Source of the DNA: DATGMB01 sp035293845
GTDB lineage: Bacteria; Acidobacteriota; Terriglobia; Bryobacterales; Bryobacteraceae
Reading direction: 5' to 3'
NCBI GenBank assembly: GCA_035293845.1
Contig: DATGMB010000090.1
Span: 1 to 34,882, forward strand
DNA length: 34,882 nucleotides
The notes beneath the pieces are model-generated. The model made no database searches and was not told the origin of the DNA. It saw only the letters and a list, made by a program, of their open reading frames with translations. A program made the position numbers and the translations under genes. Each line of letters opens with the position of its first letter. The stretch's first letter is position 1. Below, piece after piece: positions 25,290 through 34,882 of this stretch.

Positions 25290-28200
25290 TCAAAACATCA
25301 CCCGGAGCGCCAGTTGCAATTGCCGTGGATTGGCCGCCGCGGTGTACTGCCCGAATGTGCCGGCGGTCTGGACGCCGGTGGCCGGGTTGAACGTGGCCGA
25401 CGTGTTCACACTTGTGAACTGCGTATGGTTGAAGACGTTGTACGCCTCCACGCGAAGCTGCGCGTTCACCCGGCCTTCCTGAAACGGCATGTTCTTGAAC
25501 AGCGAGGTGTCCCAATTGTTGATGCCCGGTCCGCGGAACGCGACCTTCCCGGCGTTTCCCCAGCAGATGAACGGCGGATTGGCGACCTCGCACATCGCAG
25601 GTGAAGGCGGGATGAAGGCCGCGGTGTTAAAGGCCTCGTTGATGCTCCGCTGCGATTTCGGCAGAACGGCATTCCCGGCGACGATTGGACGGCCGCTATC
25701 GGTCGAGCCGGTGATATCCTGCGACGGCGAATAGCTGTAGCTCACCCCCAGAGGCGCGCCGCTCTGCGCCGTGTAGATCCCCGAGATCTGCCAATGATTG
25801 AACAGCGCCGCCACGATCTTGTTGTTGACCAGCGCCGTGGCTTTGGGCAGATTGTAATTCCAGTAGACGCGAAAGATGTGGGTGTGGTCGTAGGAAGCGG
25901 GTCCGTAGTTCCAAACCGCTGGATTGATCAGCGAGCTGACGTTGGTCGTGCTGGACGAGGTGTCGGTATCCGAGTAATCCATCACTTTGGACCATGTCCA
26001 GATGACACCGTAGGTCAGATTTCCCTTGTACCGCCGCCGCACCGCCGCCTGCAGCGAATGGTAATGCGTGTTCCCGGCGTAGAGGTAATACGTGATGTTA
26101 CCAAAGCCGAGGTATGGGCGCAGGAACTGTGAGGGCAGCACTTTATTCCCGTTGGTGGCATCCAGGCTGGAGGCGAGCCAGTTGGTGCCGAGCGGCGTCG
26201 AGTTCAGGTTCTCCCCCTCCAGTAAATGCCGGCCGAGCGCGCCGACGTATGCTACATCCGCAACGGTGCCGAATCCCAGGTCCTGCTGCACGCCGAAGCT
26301 GAAGTTATAAGTCTTCTGCACAGGGCGGTTCACATCGAACCCGTCCACATTGCCGGGAAAGTTGTAGCCCTGCGCGCTCTGGAGCTCATTGATGTTCGTG
26401 TAGTAAATGATCGGGTTATATTGCAGCGGCGGGGTATTGTACTCATACCCGTACCCGTAGTTGTCCACTTCGTGAAAGTTGTAGAAAACGCCGCCGCCGG
26501 TGCGGATCACCGTTTTGCCCCTGCCGAACGGGTCCCAGGCAAAGCCCAAACGCGGCGCGGTCTTGATGCCGCCCGTTTTGCGCATCCCTTCCGGATAGCT
26601 GGGATCTTTGCTGCGCACCACGATCCCGTTGATCGGATTGGCCGACTCCGGCGCGATCGCCCCAATCGTAGTGGCCGGCAGGATGGCGCCGGTGAAGGGA
26701 TCGAGGCCCGCTCGTTTGCCGTTCACCAGGGCCGGCTGAATGAGCTTCACCACCTGCTGCGGGTTGAACGTAAACGGCACAAACGCCGCTTCTTCGTACA
26801 CCGGCCCGTGCCACGGCGTGCCCCAACCCCAGCGCAGGCCGGCATCGACTGTCAGCTTGTGATTCACCTTCCACGTGTCCTGCACGAACCATTCGACAGT
26901 GGTGTTGTACTCGTACATCGGGTAGCGGTTCGAGGACTCCGTGTATTGGTCGAGTGAGCCGAGCAGGGCGTTGCTGTAAGCGTAGCCGGTGTCGATCGGG
27001 TTGCTGCTATCCTGCGTGAAATTCATACTGCCGGCGAAGGCCGAGGCATTCTTCCCTTTCATTGCCAGCCAGTGCTCCGGATAAATCCCCATTTTGACCG
27101 TGTGGCTGCCCGCGATCCTGGTCAGGCTGCTGCTCAGATTCCACATGTTCTCCACGCCCTGCAGCGGGAAGCGCCCGGCGTAGGACGGATTGGCGGAGCC
27201 GCTCACGCCAAATGTTGCAGCCGGAACCAGGTTGTACGGATTGACTTGCGGGAAGAGCTGCGGGATCGTAAAGCCCACCGTCTGGCGCTCCCTGGCGACA
27301 AGGTCCGCATTCGAAAGCGGCGGACCGGCTTCGCTGAACTGGAAGTAGCTGGCGACGGTCTGCAGGACCAGCGTCGGCGAGAAGATATGCGTCAGATTCA
27401 CGACGCCCGAGGGCGTGATCGCGGTGTAATGCTGATCCAGCCATCCCCAACTCGTATTCGAGGCCGATACGGCGCTGCCCTGCTGGTCCTCGTGCCAGTA
27501 GTTGAACCGCGCGAACATCTGGGTTTGATCGCTGAAGTTATAGTCGAGCCGCGCGCTGTCCAGCCATTTCGGCACGTGGAGGCTCTCCTGAAAAATGTAA
27601 TTGTACGCGCCCTTCGAGACGGCGTAGTTCAGGAAATTCGGCATCGGCAGCAGGTTCAGGTAGTTCTGCAGCGACGGGATGATGCGGCTTGCCGGAACGG
27701 CATTCCCAGGGAATGGCGTTCCTGTCGTGGGGTCCTTGATGGTCACCGGGCTGCCGCCGGCGGCGATCGGCTTCGCGTTGGAGCCGGATTGGCTGAAGTC
27801 CCCCTGCCGCTCGAGCGCCGTCGGCACGGTCACATCCACCTGTCCCTTGGGCCGCAATTCGGCGATGTTCTCCATCGCGATGAAGAAGAACATCTTGCCC
27901 CTGGTGGCTGGGACGCGCGGAATGTGCAGGGGCCCGCCGAGGTATCCGCCGGCATAATTGATGCGCAGCGGAGTCTGCGGCGTGCCGGTGCGGTTATTGA
28001 AGAAATTGTTCGCGTTGAAGGCTTCGTTGCGGTCGTAATAATATGCGCCGCCGTGCAGTTGCAACCCGCCGCTCTTGCTCACCGCCATCACGGTAAATCC
28101 GTTGTTGCGCCCGTACTCGGCCTGGAAATTCGCGACCTTAACCTCGACCGTCTGGGTGCTATCCAGGCTGATGGTGGTGTTGTCATTGCCCTGGTTCGTG

Positions 28201-28790
28201 TTATTGGTCGGCATGCCGTCGACCATGATGTTGTTGCCCGTGCTGCGCCCGCCCAGCACGTTGAAGGTGTTGTTGCCGCTGAACGTCTGCACGCTCTGCG
28301 AAACGTTGATCACGACGCCCGGCTGCAGCTCCGCGAACGTCGTAAAATCGCGATTGATGACGGTGAGGTCCTTGATTTCCTCGCTCGTCACAATGCCCGC
28401 CCGCTCGCTGGATGCCGTCTGGATCGTCGCGCCTTCCGCCTGCACCGTAACCGATTCATTCACGGCGCCGACACTGAGCGCGAGGGTGCCCACCGAGAGA
28501 CGGCCGCCCGGCGTCAGCTCAACATGCTCCTTCTGGAATTTCTTGAAGCCGGGATGCTCGGCGCTAATCGTGTAGATGCCGGGCAGGACCGCCGTGAAGA
28601 TGAAATTCCCCTCGGAATCACTGGTATTCGTCAGGACGGCGTGCGTGGCCTCCGACGTAATCCGGACCGTTGCGCCGGCCACGGCGCTTCCCGAGGGATC
28701 GGTGACGGTGCCGGTGATCGATCCATTGACCTGTGCGGATGCCACCGCCGAACAGGCGAGCATCCAGAAAAACGCGGCGTAGCGCTGCAT
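25290..28790 (-). CDS. Oar-like TonB-dependent receptor with carboxypeptidase-regulatory N-terminal domain
   Basis: A 1166-residue outer-membrane protein. The ATG at 28790 is chosen because GGGAGG lies 7 nt upstream; the further GTG would place that site inside the gene. A signal peptide (MQRYAAFFWMLACSAVASAQ) is followed by a CarboxypepD_reg/Ig-like domain (about 22-105: GSITGTVTDPSGSAVAGATV, GNFIFTAVLPGIYTISAEHPGF), a plug region (about 110-240, with NTFNVLGGRSTGNNIMVDG) and a large beta-barrel ending in the aromatic residue of LALRVMF. This architecture is abundant in Acidobacteriota and is thought to import polymers such as glycans or peptides. The ligand is unknown. No TonB/ExbBD gene lies nearby. 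It has its own promoter and is convergent with the phosphatase operon. Confidence 0.93.
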   Translation of the reverse strand: MQRYAAFFWMLACSAVASAQVNGSITGTVTDPSGSAVAGATVRITSEATHAVLTNTSDSEGNFIFTAVLPGIYTISAEHPGFKKFQKEHVELTPGGRLSVGTLALSVGAVNESVTVQAEGATIQTASSERAGIVTSEEIKDLTVINRDFTTFAELQPGVVINVSQSVQTFSGNNTFNVLGGRSTGNNIMVDGMPTNNTNQGNDNTTISLDSTQTVEVKVANFQAEYGRNNGFTVMAVSKSGGLQLHGGAYYYDRNEAFNANNFFNNRTGTPQTPLRINYAGGYLGGPLHIPRVPATRGKMFFFIAMENIAELRPKGQVDVTVPTALERQGDFSQSGSNAKPIAAGGSPVTIKDPTTGTPFPGNAVPASRIIPSLQNYLNLLPMPNFLNYAVSKGAYNYIFQESLHVPKWLDSARLDYNFSDQTQMFARFNYWHEDQQGSAVSASNTSWGWLDQHYTAITPSGVVNLTHIFSPTLVLQTVASYFQFSEAGPPLSNADLVARERQTVGFTIPQLFPQVNPYNLVPAATFGVSGSANPSYAGRFPLQGVENMWNLSSSLTRIAGSHTVKMGIYPEHWLAMKGKNASAFAGSMNFTQDSSNPIDTGYAYSNALLGSLDQYTESSNRYPMYEYNTTVEWFVQDTWKVNHKLTVDAGLRWGWGTPWHGPVYEEAAFVPFTFNPQQVVKLIQPALVNGKRAGLDPFTGAILPATTIGAIAPESANPINGIVVRSKDPSYPEGMRKTGGIKTAPRLGFAWDPFGRGKTVIRTGGGVFYNFHEVDNYGYGYEYNTPPLQYNPIIYYTNINELQSAQGYNFPGNVDGFDVNRPVQKTYNFSFGVQQDLGFGTVADVAYVGALGRHLLEGENLNSTPLGTNWLASSLDATNGNKVLPSQFLRPYLGFGNITYYLYAGNTHYHSLQAAVRRRYKGNLTYGVIWTWSKVMDYSDTDTSSSTTNVSSLINPAVWNYGPASYDHTHIFRVYWNYNLPKATALVNNKIVAALFNHWQISGIYTAQSGAPLGVSYSYSPSQDITGSTDSGRPIVAGNAVLPKSQRSINEAFNTAAFIPPSPAMCEVANPPFICWGNAGKVAFRGPGINNWDTSLFKNMPFQEGRVNAQLRVEAYNVFNHTQFTSVNTSATFNPATGVQTAGTFGQYTAAANPRQLQLALRVMF

Positions 28791-28837
28791 GAGGATACCT
28801 CCCGGCATCAGTGAGCAACTGAACGCAATTTCCTGGA

Positions 28838-28866
28838 AATATAACGCTAACGTCGCGCAGAGTCAA
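28838..28866 (-). promoter_or_regulatory. Strong promoter of the TonB-dependent receptor gene
   Basis: On the reverse strand TTGACT (28861-28866), a 17-nt spacer and TATATT (28838-28843) make a near-consensus sigma70 promoter. Transcription would begin near 28831, giving a leader of about 40 nt that contains the GGGAGG ribosome-binding site. Confidence 0.8.
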
Positions 28867-28991
28867 CGGATTTTTGACCGGAAGCGAATTTCCCCGGCGG
28901 CCTTCTCTACCCTCCCGGGCGCCCCTTACCCCGGTACTGCTTAGTAAGAATGGACACCGGCTTGGGAATCCCCGGCCCGTATAATGAAGGG

Positions 28992-30845
28992 ATGTGCGGA
29001 ATCGTCGGCTATATCGGCAATCAGAAGGCGGTGCCCATCATTTTGGAAGGCCTGAAACGGCTGGAGTATCGCGGTTACGATTCGGCCGGCCTGGCCGTCT
29101 ACTGCGAGGACCAGCAGCTCGAAGTGCGCCGCGCCAAGGGTAAGCTGCGCAACCTGGAACAGGCGATCCAGCTCAACCCGGTGGACGGCCTCTTCGGCAT
29201 CGGCCATACCCGCTGGGCGACGCACGGCCGGCCCACCGAAGAGAACGCACACCCGCACCGCGATTGTAAGGGCGATGTGGTCGTCGTCCATAACGGCATC
29301 GTCGAAAACTACCTGCCGCTCAAGCAGCAATTGCAGGCCGAGGGGCACGAGTTCAAGACGGAGACCGATACCGAAGTCATCGCGCACCTGGTCGAAAAGT
29401 ACTTCGAGGGCAACCTGGAACGGGCGGTCCGCGCGGCGGTCAAGCAGCTCTCCGGCGTCTTCGCGCTGGCGGTGGTCTCGCGGTCCGAGCCCCACAAGAT
29501 CGTCGCCGCGCGCTCCGGGCCGCCGGTCGTGATCGGCCTCGGGGACAACGAATACTTCGTGGCCTCCGACGTCCCCGCCATCCTCGCCCACACGCAGGAC
29601 ATGTTCTTCCTAGCCGATGGCGATATGGCCGTGCTCACGCCGGCCGGGGTGCAGTTGAGCGACTTCGACGGGCGCCCCGTCACGCGCCAGGTTTCGCACA
29701 TTCTCTGGAACCCCATCGAGGCGGAAAAGGGCGGCTATCAGCATTTCATGCTGAAGGAGATTTACGAACAGCCCCGCGCCGTCCGGGACACCACGCTCGG
29801 CCGCGTCGGCCAGGAAACCGGCCGCATTTTCCTGGATGAGATGGACATCACGCCCGCCGAGTTCGCCCGCATCCGGCAAGTCAAGATCATCGCCTGCGGC
29901 ACGAGCTGGCACGCGGGACTGGCCGGCAAGTTCATGATCGAGCGCCTGGCGCGGCTGCCCGTCGAGGTGGATTACGGCAGCGAGTTCCGGTATCGCGATC
30001 CGATCATCAGCCCCGATACCCTGACCATCGTGATCTCGCAATCCGGCGAGACCGCCGATACTCTGGCGGCGCAGCGCGAGGCGAAAAGCAAGGGCTCGAA
30101 GACGCTGGCGATCTGCAACGTGGTCGGCTCCATGATCACGCGCGAGGCCGCCGGCACGCTATACACGCACGCCGGGCCGGAGATCGGCGTAGCCTCCACC
30201 AAGGCGTTTACCTGCCAATTAACGGCGCTGTTCATCCTCGCCATGCACCTCGGGCAGGCCAACGGCCGCCTCGATGAAAGCGTCGGGCGGTGCCTCGTGC
30301 AGGAGCTGCTGCGGATTCCCGGAAAGCTCGAGACCGTGCTCAGCCATGACGCGGTTTATGAATCGCTGGCCCGCAGCCTGCACCATTCCCATGACGCGCT
30401 CTTCCTCGGCCGCGGGATTCACTACCCCATCGCTCTCGAAGGCGCGCTCAAGCTGAAAGAAATCTCCTACATTCACGCCGAGGGCTACCCCGCCGGCGAA
30501 ATGAAGCACGGGCCGAACGCCTTGATCGACGAGAACCTGCCGGTCGTCGTGCTGGCCACCCGCGACCCGGCAAGCGAGGAGAGCCGTGTGATTTACGAGA
30601 AAACCCTCTCCAACATCCAGGAAGTCAAGGCGCGGGAGGGCCTGGTCGTGGCGGTGGTCACGCAGGGAGACGAGGAGGCGCGTAAGACGGCGGATCACGT
30701 CATCGAGCTGCCGCCGACCAGCGATCTGCTCGCGCCGATTCTCGAGATCGTGCCGCTACAATTGCTGGCCTACCACGTCGCCGTCCGCCGCGGCTGCGAT
30801 GTCGACCAGCCCCGCAACCTCGCTAAGAGCGTGACCGTGGAGTAG
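28992..30845 (+). CDS. glmS: Glutamine--fructose-6-phosphate aminotransferase (isomerizing)
   Basis: A 617-residue enzyme that makes glucosamine-6-phosphate from fructose-6-phosphate and glutamine, the first step towards UDP-GlcNAc. The ATG at 28992 puts Cys as residue 2 (MCGIVGYIG), as needed for the N-terminal nucleophile after Met removal; GAAGGG precedes it. The glutaminase domain shows RLEYRGYDSAGLAVY, GHTRWATHG and the FALAVV region. Two SIS isomerase domains follow (ACGTSWHAG, QSGETADTLAA; then GRGIHYPIALEGALKLKE), with the conserved C-terminus PRNLAKSVTVE. The intergenic region upstream (28867-28991) shows no ribozyme or other riboswitch that I can recognise. It is divergent from the receptor gene and convergent with the YCII pair. 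Confidence 0.96.
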   Translation: MCGIVGYIGNQKAVPIILEGLKRLEYRGYDSAGLAVYCEDQQLEVRRAKGKLRNLEQAIQLNPVDGLFGIGHTRWATHGRPTEENAHPHRDCKGDVVVVHNGIVENYLPLKQQLQAEGHEFKTETDTEVIAHLVEKYFEGNLERAVRAAVKQLSGVFALAVVSRSEPHKIVAARSGPPVVIGLGDNEYFVASDVPAILAHTQDMFFLADGDMAVLTPAGVQLSDFDGRPVTRQVSHILWNPIEAEKGGYQHFMLKEIYEQPRAVRDTTLGRVGQETGRIFLDEMDITPAEFARIRQVKIIACGTSWHAGLAGKFMIERLARLPVEVDYGSEFRYRDPIISPDTLTIVISQSGETADTLAAQREAKSKGSKTLAICNVVGSMITREAAGTLYTHAGPEIGVASTKAFTCQLTALFILAMHLGQANGRLDESVGRCLVQELLRIPGKLETVLSHDAVYESLARSLHHSHDALFLGRGIHYPIALEGALKLKEISYIHAEGYPAGEMKHGPNALIDENLPVVVLATRDPASEESRVIYEKTLSNIQEVKAREGLVVAVVTQGDEEARKTADHVIELPPTSDLLAPILEIVPLQLLAYHVAVRRGCDVDQPRNLAKSVTVE

Positions 30846-30851
30846 GGCCGT

Positions 30852-31202
30852 TCACGAAAACTTCTGAATCGGCCGCACCTCGATCGACCCGTACCGCGCG
30901 CCGGGAATCTTCGCGGCAATTGCGGCGGCCTCGTCCATGCTGTCCGCCTCGACCAGATAAAAACCGCCGAGCTGCTCCTTGGTTTCCGCGAACGGCCCGT
31001 CGCTCACCAGCACCTTTCCATCGCGCACGCGGACAGTCTTCGCGGTCTCCGTCGGCTGCAGCGCCTTGCCGCCCTGGATGGCGGCCGCGTATTCCTTCCC
31101 GAAGGTCCGGTACTCGCCCAGGATCCCGGCGAATTCGGGGGAAGCGTAACCGGCTTTGCCCCAGCGCTTCTCGTCTTCGTAGATCAGCAACAGGTATTGC
31201 AT
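30852..31202 (-). CDS. YCII/DGPF-domain protein, copy 1
   Basis: A 116-residue protein of the YCII-related (DGPF) family, small ferredoxin-like-fold proteins of unclear function often found near extracytoplasmic-function sigma factor genes. It starts MQYLLLIYEDEKRWG and carries the signature VSDGPFAETKEQLGGFYLVEA. It is about 80% identical (93 of 116 residues by my count) to the gene just upstream, so the two arose by tandem duplication. A GGAGAG ribosome-binding site precedes the ATG. No sigma-factor gene is visible next to it here. It ends 6 nt from the convergent glmS stop. Confidence 0.92.
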   Translation of the reverse strand: MQYLLLIYEDEKRWGKAGYASPEFAGILGEYRTFGKEYAAAIQGGKALQPTETAKTVRVRDGKVLVSDGPFAETKEQLGGFYLVEADSMDEAAAIAAKIPGARYGSIEVRPIQKFS

Positions 31203-31237
31203 GAACGCTCTCCGAAACCACGATCCTGCAAGAGAAC

Positions 31238-31272
31238 AGAGCCGCGACCGTCAGGGAGCGGTGCGCGGCTCT
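31238..31272 (-). other. Stem-loop between the two YCII genes
   Basis: AGAGCCGCG (31238-31246) pairs with CGCGGCTCT (31264-31272), with an inner ACCG/CGGT pairing (31247-31250 with 31259-31262) and an 8-nt loop. No T run follows on the reverse strand, so it may be a processing or attenuation element between the paralogues, not a full terminator. Confidence 0.55.
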
Positions 31273-31278
31273 CTCGGT

Positions 31279-31629
31279 TCACGAAAACGTCTGAATCGGC
31301 CGCACCTCGACCGACCCCGTCCGCGCGCCCGGAATCTTGGCGGCCATCGCGGCTGCCTCTTCCGCACTGTTCGCCTCGACCAGGTAATACCCGCCGAGTT
31401 GCTCCTTGGTTTCCGCGAACGGCCCGTCGCTCACCACTGCCTTCCCATCCCGCACGCGGACGGTCTTCGCCGTGCTGGTGGGCTGCAGCGCATTTCCGCC
31501 CTGGATCGCGGCGGCATATTCTTTGCCAAAGGCCTGATACTGGCCCATAATGGCAGCGACCTCGGGTGAGCTGTAATCGGCATTTTCCCAGTGTTTTTCG
31601 TCTTCGTAGATCAGCAAAAGGTATTGCAT
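31279..31629 (-). CDS. YCII/DGPF-domain protein, copy 2
   Basis: A 116-residue paralogue of the gene at 30852-31202, equal in length and without gaps (MQYLLLIYEDEKHWENADY, VSDGPFAETKEQLGGYYLVEA). Differences cluster in residues 13-33 and in the C-terminal third, while the DGPF block is unchanged, so both copies look functional. A strong AGGAGG lies 6 nt upstream of the ATG, better than that of copy 1, so this copy may be translated more. It is transcribed in the same direction as copy 1 with a 76-nt gap that holds a stem-loop. Function is unknown. Confidence 0.92.
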   Translation of the reverse strand: MQYLLLIYEDEKHWENADYSSPEVAAIMGQYQAFGKEYAAAIQGGNALQPTSTAKTVRVRDGKAVVSDGPFAETKEQLGGYYLVEANSAEEAAAMAAKIPGARTGSVEVRPIQTFS

Positions 31630-31703
31630 GGTTTGCCTCCTGAACCTACGACGCGCAGGCCGCCGGGAATCGACAGCCTTCCCAATGCGTGGGTCAAATA
31701 TTT

Positions 31704-33203
31704 TTACTTGCCCAGCCCGGTCCAGGCCGTCAGTCCGTTCTGCCGCCCGGCAGGCAGGTTGCGCAGGTGCAACTGGCCGTAGGCATCCACGAAGATTTGG
31801 TAGAGCGGCAGGTCCTGCGGTCGCACCACGTAGATTCCGCCCTGCAATGCCGAGGATTCCCCGTCAGTCGGCGCCACGATGTTCTCCGGGCCGGTGACCC
31901 GGATACGGAATTGGCCCGTTGCCGGCTCGTAGTTGGCGTAACTGTAGCAGCGCCCAATGCACTCGCGGTCGATCATGTGAGTCAGCGCGATCACCTGGAT
32001 GTAAGGCGCTTCCACGCTGCTGATGACGCGCGCGCCTTGCGGCAGGCCGGACAGCACGGCGGCCTCCGCGTCTTCGAAGCGGTTGAGCGCCGCCTCGGCC
32101 GGATAGAGCAGAGCGAAGAAAAGCAGCGCCACGGCCGCCGCGGCGTATTCCTGCCAGGCTCGCCGCGTGGCCGGAGCCGCCAGCGCGCACAGGCATACGG
32201 CCAGCGCCAGCGACATCCGCTCGGTAATGTAGACGAGCGGGTGATGATACGCCGCCAGAAACGCCGTGTTGGGGATCAGCAGGATGCCGGCGGCGGTCAG
32301 GGCGGAGATCATGAAGAGGTCGCTCGAAAAGACCGTACCCGCGCCCTCAGCGGCCACGCGCAGGGCGATCAGCGCCACCCAGAGCAGCCCGAGCGCCGCC
32401 GCCGCCCACAGGAAGGGCGTGCCGTAAACCCAAAGCTGAAAGGCGCCGGTCGCGTACAGCGGCTGGTAGGGATCCCAGCGCGCCTGAACCAGACTCCCCA
32501 ACGCGATCCGCAGCACCACGATGCCCGCCAGCGCCAGCCCGAACAGGACCCAGCGCGCGGATTTCCAGCGGCGCGCCGCCCATCTCCAGATCAGCAGCGC
32601 CGCCGCCCACGGCACCGCCAGTCCGTGGGCTACCAGCGCCAACACGAAAAACGCGGCGGCCACGGCCAGCCCCTTGGGCCGTAGCTCCCACCCCGCCGCC
32701 AGCGCCCAAAAGCAGAAGCCGAGGCCCAGGTAAAAGTTGAAGAAGCCCATGTGAAACGTCCAGCCATAGGCCACGGCAATCAGCAGCGGCAGGACTGTCC
32801 ACGCATTACGGCTTACGGCGCGGCAGAACGCGAATGCGCCGCCCGTGAAGACCAGAACCGCCAGCGCCACCGCGATGCGCTGTGCTGCCGCGGCGCCAAA
32901 CGCGTTGAACAGCACGCTCAACAGCACATCGAACATCACGTTGGTGTACTGCGGGACGATCGCCAGACCCGGCGCTTTGCCCTGCTGAATGAGCTGCGCC
33001 AGCCACGCATTATAGATGTGGCTCCCCAGGTCTCCCGCCTGGATGCGCGATTGCCAGAAGCACGGCGCCAGCGCTACGGCTGCGGCCGCGGCATAGGCCA
33101 ATGGCCCGCCCGGAACTGCCGCGCGCTCGGGCTGGGGCGCAGGTGTGCCCACGGCCGGACGCCCGGATGCAGCTTGGCGGCGCTTTCGGGGTGCGGTGGA
33201 CAC
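31704..33203 (-). CDS. Polytopic membrane protein, GT-C glycosyltransferase-like
   Basis: A 499-residue protein of unknown function with a cytosolic, basic Pro/Ala-rich start, about 10-11 hydrophobic helices (residues 33-385) and a soluble C-terminal domain of about 110 residues. The first large loop has an acidic motif (QAGDLGSHIYNAWLAQLI) placed where GT-C enzymes of the mannosyltransferase type carry their catalytic Asp/Glu. The Phe/Trp-rich GWTFHMGFFNFYLGLGFCFW segment is also typical of such integral membrane proteins. A lipid-linked-sugar transferase is a reasonable guess, not a firm call. The GTG start lies upstream of the hydrophobic region, but I see no clear ribosome-binding site, so the exact start is uncertain. 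Confidence 0.75.
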   Translation of the reverse strand: MSTAPRKRRQAASGRPAVGTPAPQPERAAVPGGPLAYAAAAAVALAPCFWQSRIQAGDLGSHIYNAWLAQLIQQGKAPGLAIVPQYTNVMFDVLLSVLFNAFGAAAAQRIAVALAVLVFTGGAFAFCRAVSRNAWTVLPLLIAVAYGWTFHMGFFNFYLGLGFCFWALAAGWELRPKGLAVAAAFFVLALVAHGLAVPWAAALLIWRWAARRWKSARWVLFGLALAGIVVLRIALGSLVQARWDPYQPLYATGAFQLWVYGTPFLWAAAALGLLWVALIALRVAAEGAGTVFSSDLFMISALTAAGILLIPNTAFLAAYHHPLVYITERMSLALAVCLCALAAPATRRAWQEYAAAAVALLFFALLYPAEAALNRFEDAEAAVLSGLPQGARVISSVEAPYIQVIALTHMIDRECIGRCYSYANYEPATGQFRIRVTGPENIVAPTDGESSALQGGIYVVRPQDLPLYQIFVDAYGQLHLRNLPAGRQNGLTAWTGLGK

Positions 33204-33251
33204 TACTCTACTTTACCGTGCCCGCATCGCGATCCTGCCTCGCTGCGCCGT

Positions 33252-34748
<1,497 letters not shown>

Positions 34749-34770
34749 TTCTCATACAAGATGAGCCTGA
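34749..34770 (+). repeat. 22-bp IS-end repeat, copy 1
   Basis: It begins TTCTCATACAAGATGAG and continues with CCTGA. It is identical to 34784-34805, with a 35-bp period. The CTCAT/ATGAG arms make it partly palindromic, as expected of a transposase-binding site. Confidence 0.85.
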
Positions 34771-34783
34771 AATCGGGCTTGGA

Positions 34784-34805
34784 TTCTCATACAAGATGAG
34801 CCTGA
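34784..34805 (+). repeat. 22-bp IS-end repeat, copy 2
   Basis: An exact copy of 34749-34770 in the same orientation, nearer the putative transposase start. Confidence 0.85.
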
Positions 34806-34841
34806 GGGGCAGGTCGGGGATGCTGGGAGTTGACCATCAGG

Positions 34842-34882
34842 ATGGACGATTCCGAAGCGACGAGTCTGGAGCAGATTCGGGC
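34842..34882 (+). CDS. Probable transposase, first 13-14 codons only
   Basis: The open frame starts ATG at 34842 and reads MDDSEATSLEQIRA before the window ends. The stretch SLEQIRAF is familiar to me as the beginning of integrase-core (DDE) transposases that are common in Solibacter-like genomes, but this is recall and the fragment is too short to be sure. A weak CAGG precedes the ATG. Its position directly after the repeated IS end supports the call. Confidence 0.45.
   Translation, partial: MDDSEATSLEQIR

Larger units (their letters stand above)
34749..34882 (+). mobile_element. End of a probable insertion sequence, cut by the window edge
   Basis: Peptidase-coding sequence stops abruptly here. 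Two identical 22-bp repeats (34749-34770 and 34784-34805), each containing the CTCAT-ACAAG-ATGAG dyad, are followed after 36 nt by an open frame that starts like a transposase. Repeated end sites, an interrupted gene and the frame together indicate an IS. Its family and other end are outside the window. Confidence 0.6.

Noticed and set aside
28980..28985. Perfect TATAAT just upstream of glmS
   Set aside because: It lies 6 nt before the ATG and has no -35 at a usable distance, so transcription would start inside the gene; probably coincidental.
28867..28991. Possible glmS ribozyme or riboswitch upstream of glmS
   Set aside because: The 125-nt gap also holds the upstream region of the receptor promoter and shows no ribozyme-like core; none could be supported.

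Overview
The window is GC-rich bacterial chromosome, most likely from an Acidobacteriota member close to the Bryobacterales/Solibacter group. The evidence is a von Willebrand-type protein of the kind catalogued as 'VWFA-related Acidobacterial domain', a very large Oar-like TonB-dependent receptor with an N-terminal carboxypeptidase-regulatory domain, and a secreted Gly/Trp-rich protein whose C-terminal domain resembles acidobacterial hypothetical proteins. This lineage call is inference from protein families; no rRNA or tRNA gene was seen.

Left part (1-6171, all +): a secreted Gly-rich protein ending at a strong rho-independent terminator, then a tight three-gene run: a large exported TPR-like protein of unknown function, a VWA protein with a Tat-like leader, and a lytic transglycosylase. 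All three carry export signals, so an envelope role is plausible.

Decayed accessory segment (about 6172-9335): a reverse-strand gene truncated at both ends, encoding a phage/conjugative-element 'polyvalent' type protein (ParB/DdrB-like part plus a PBECR-like nuclease part). A diverged 142-bp copy of an internal stretch of the same gene lies just upstream of it, carrying a 1-nt frameshift. Two orphan terminator hairpins follow. This is the clearest foreign DNA in the window.

Middle (9486-19704): single, mostly unlinked genes: a DJ-1/PfpI protein whose nucleophile position is Gly, a penicillin-binding transpeptidase, a family-5 uracil-DNA glycosylase, a secreted Asp-box beta-propeller protein with a consensus CRP-type palindrome just upstream, a CCA-adding enzyme with HD domain, an APC permease with a cytosolic USP-like tail, and a flavin reductase.

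Operon 19698-25235 (+): a near-consensus promoter (TTGACA-N18-TATCAT) precedes HU/IHF (TTG start), an M50 site-2-type protease, GT2 and GT4 glycosyltransferases, prepilin peptidase and an FHA-GAF-PP2C phosphatase, with gaps of -1 to 37 nt. Converging on it is the TonB-dependent receptor, read from its own strong promoter (TTGACT-N17-TATATT). Divergent from the receptor is glmS.

Right part (30852-34882, mostly -): two tandem YCII/DGPF paralogues separated by a stem-loop, a polytopic GT-C-like membrane protein, and an S9 prolyl-oligopeptidase gene that has lost its 5' part at the boundary of an apparent insertion sequence. The IS end carries two identical 22-bp repeats 35 bp apart and the first codons of a probable transposase, cut by the window edge.
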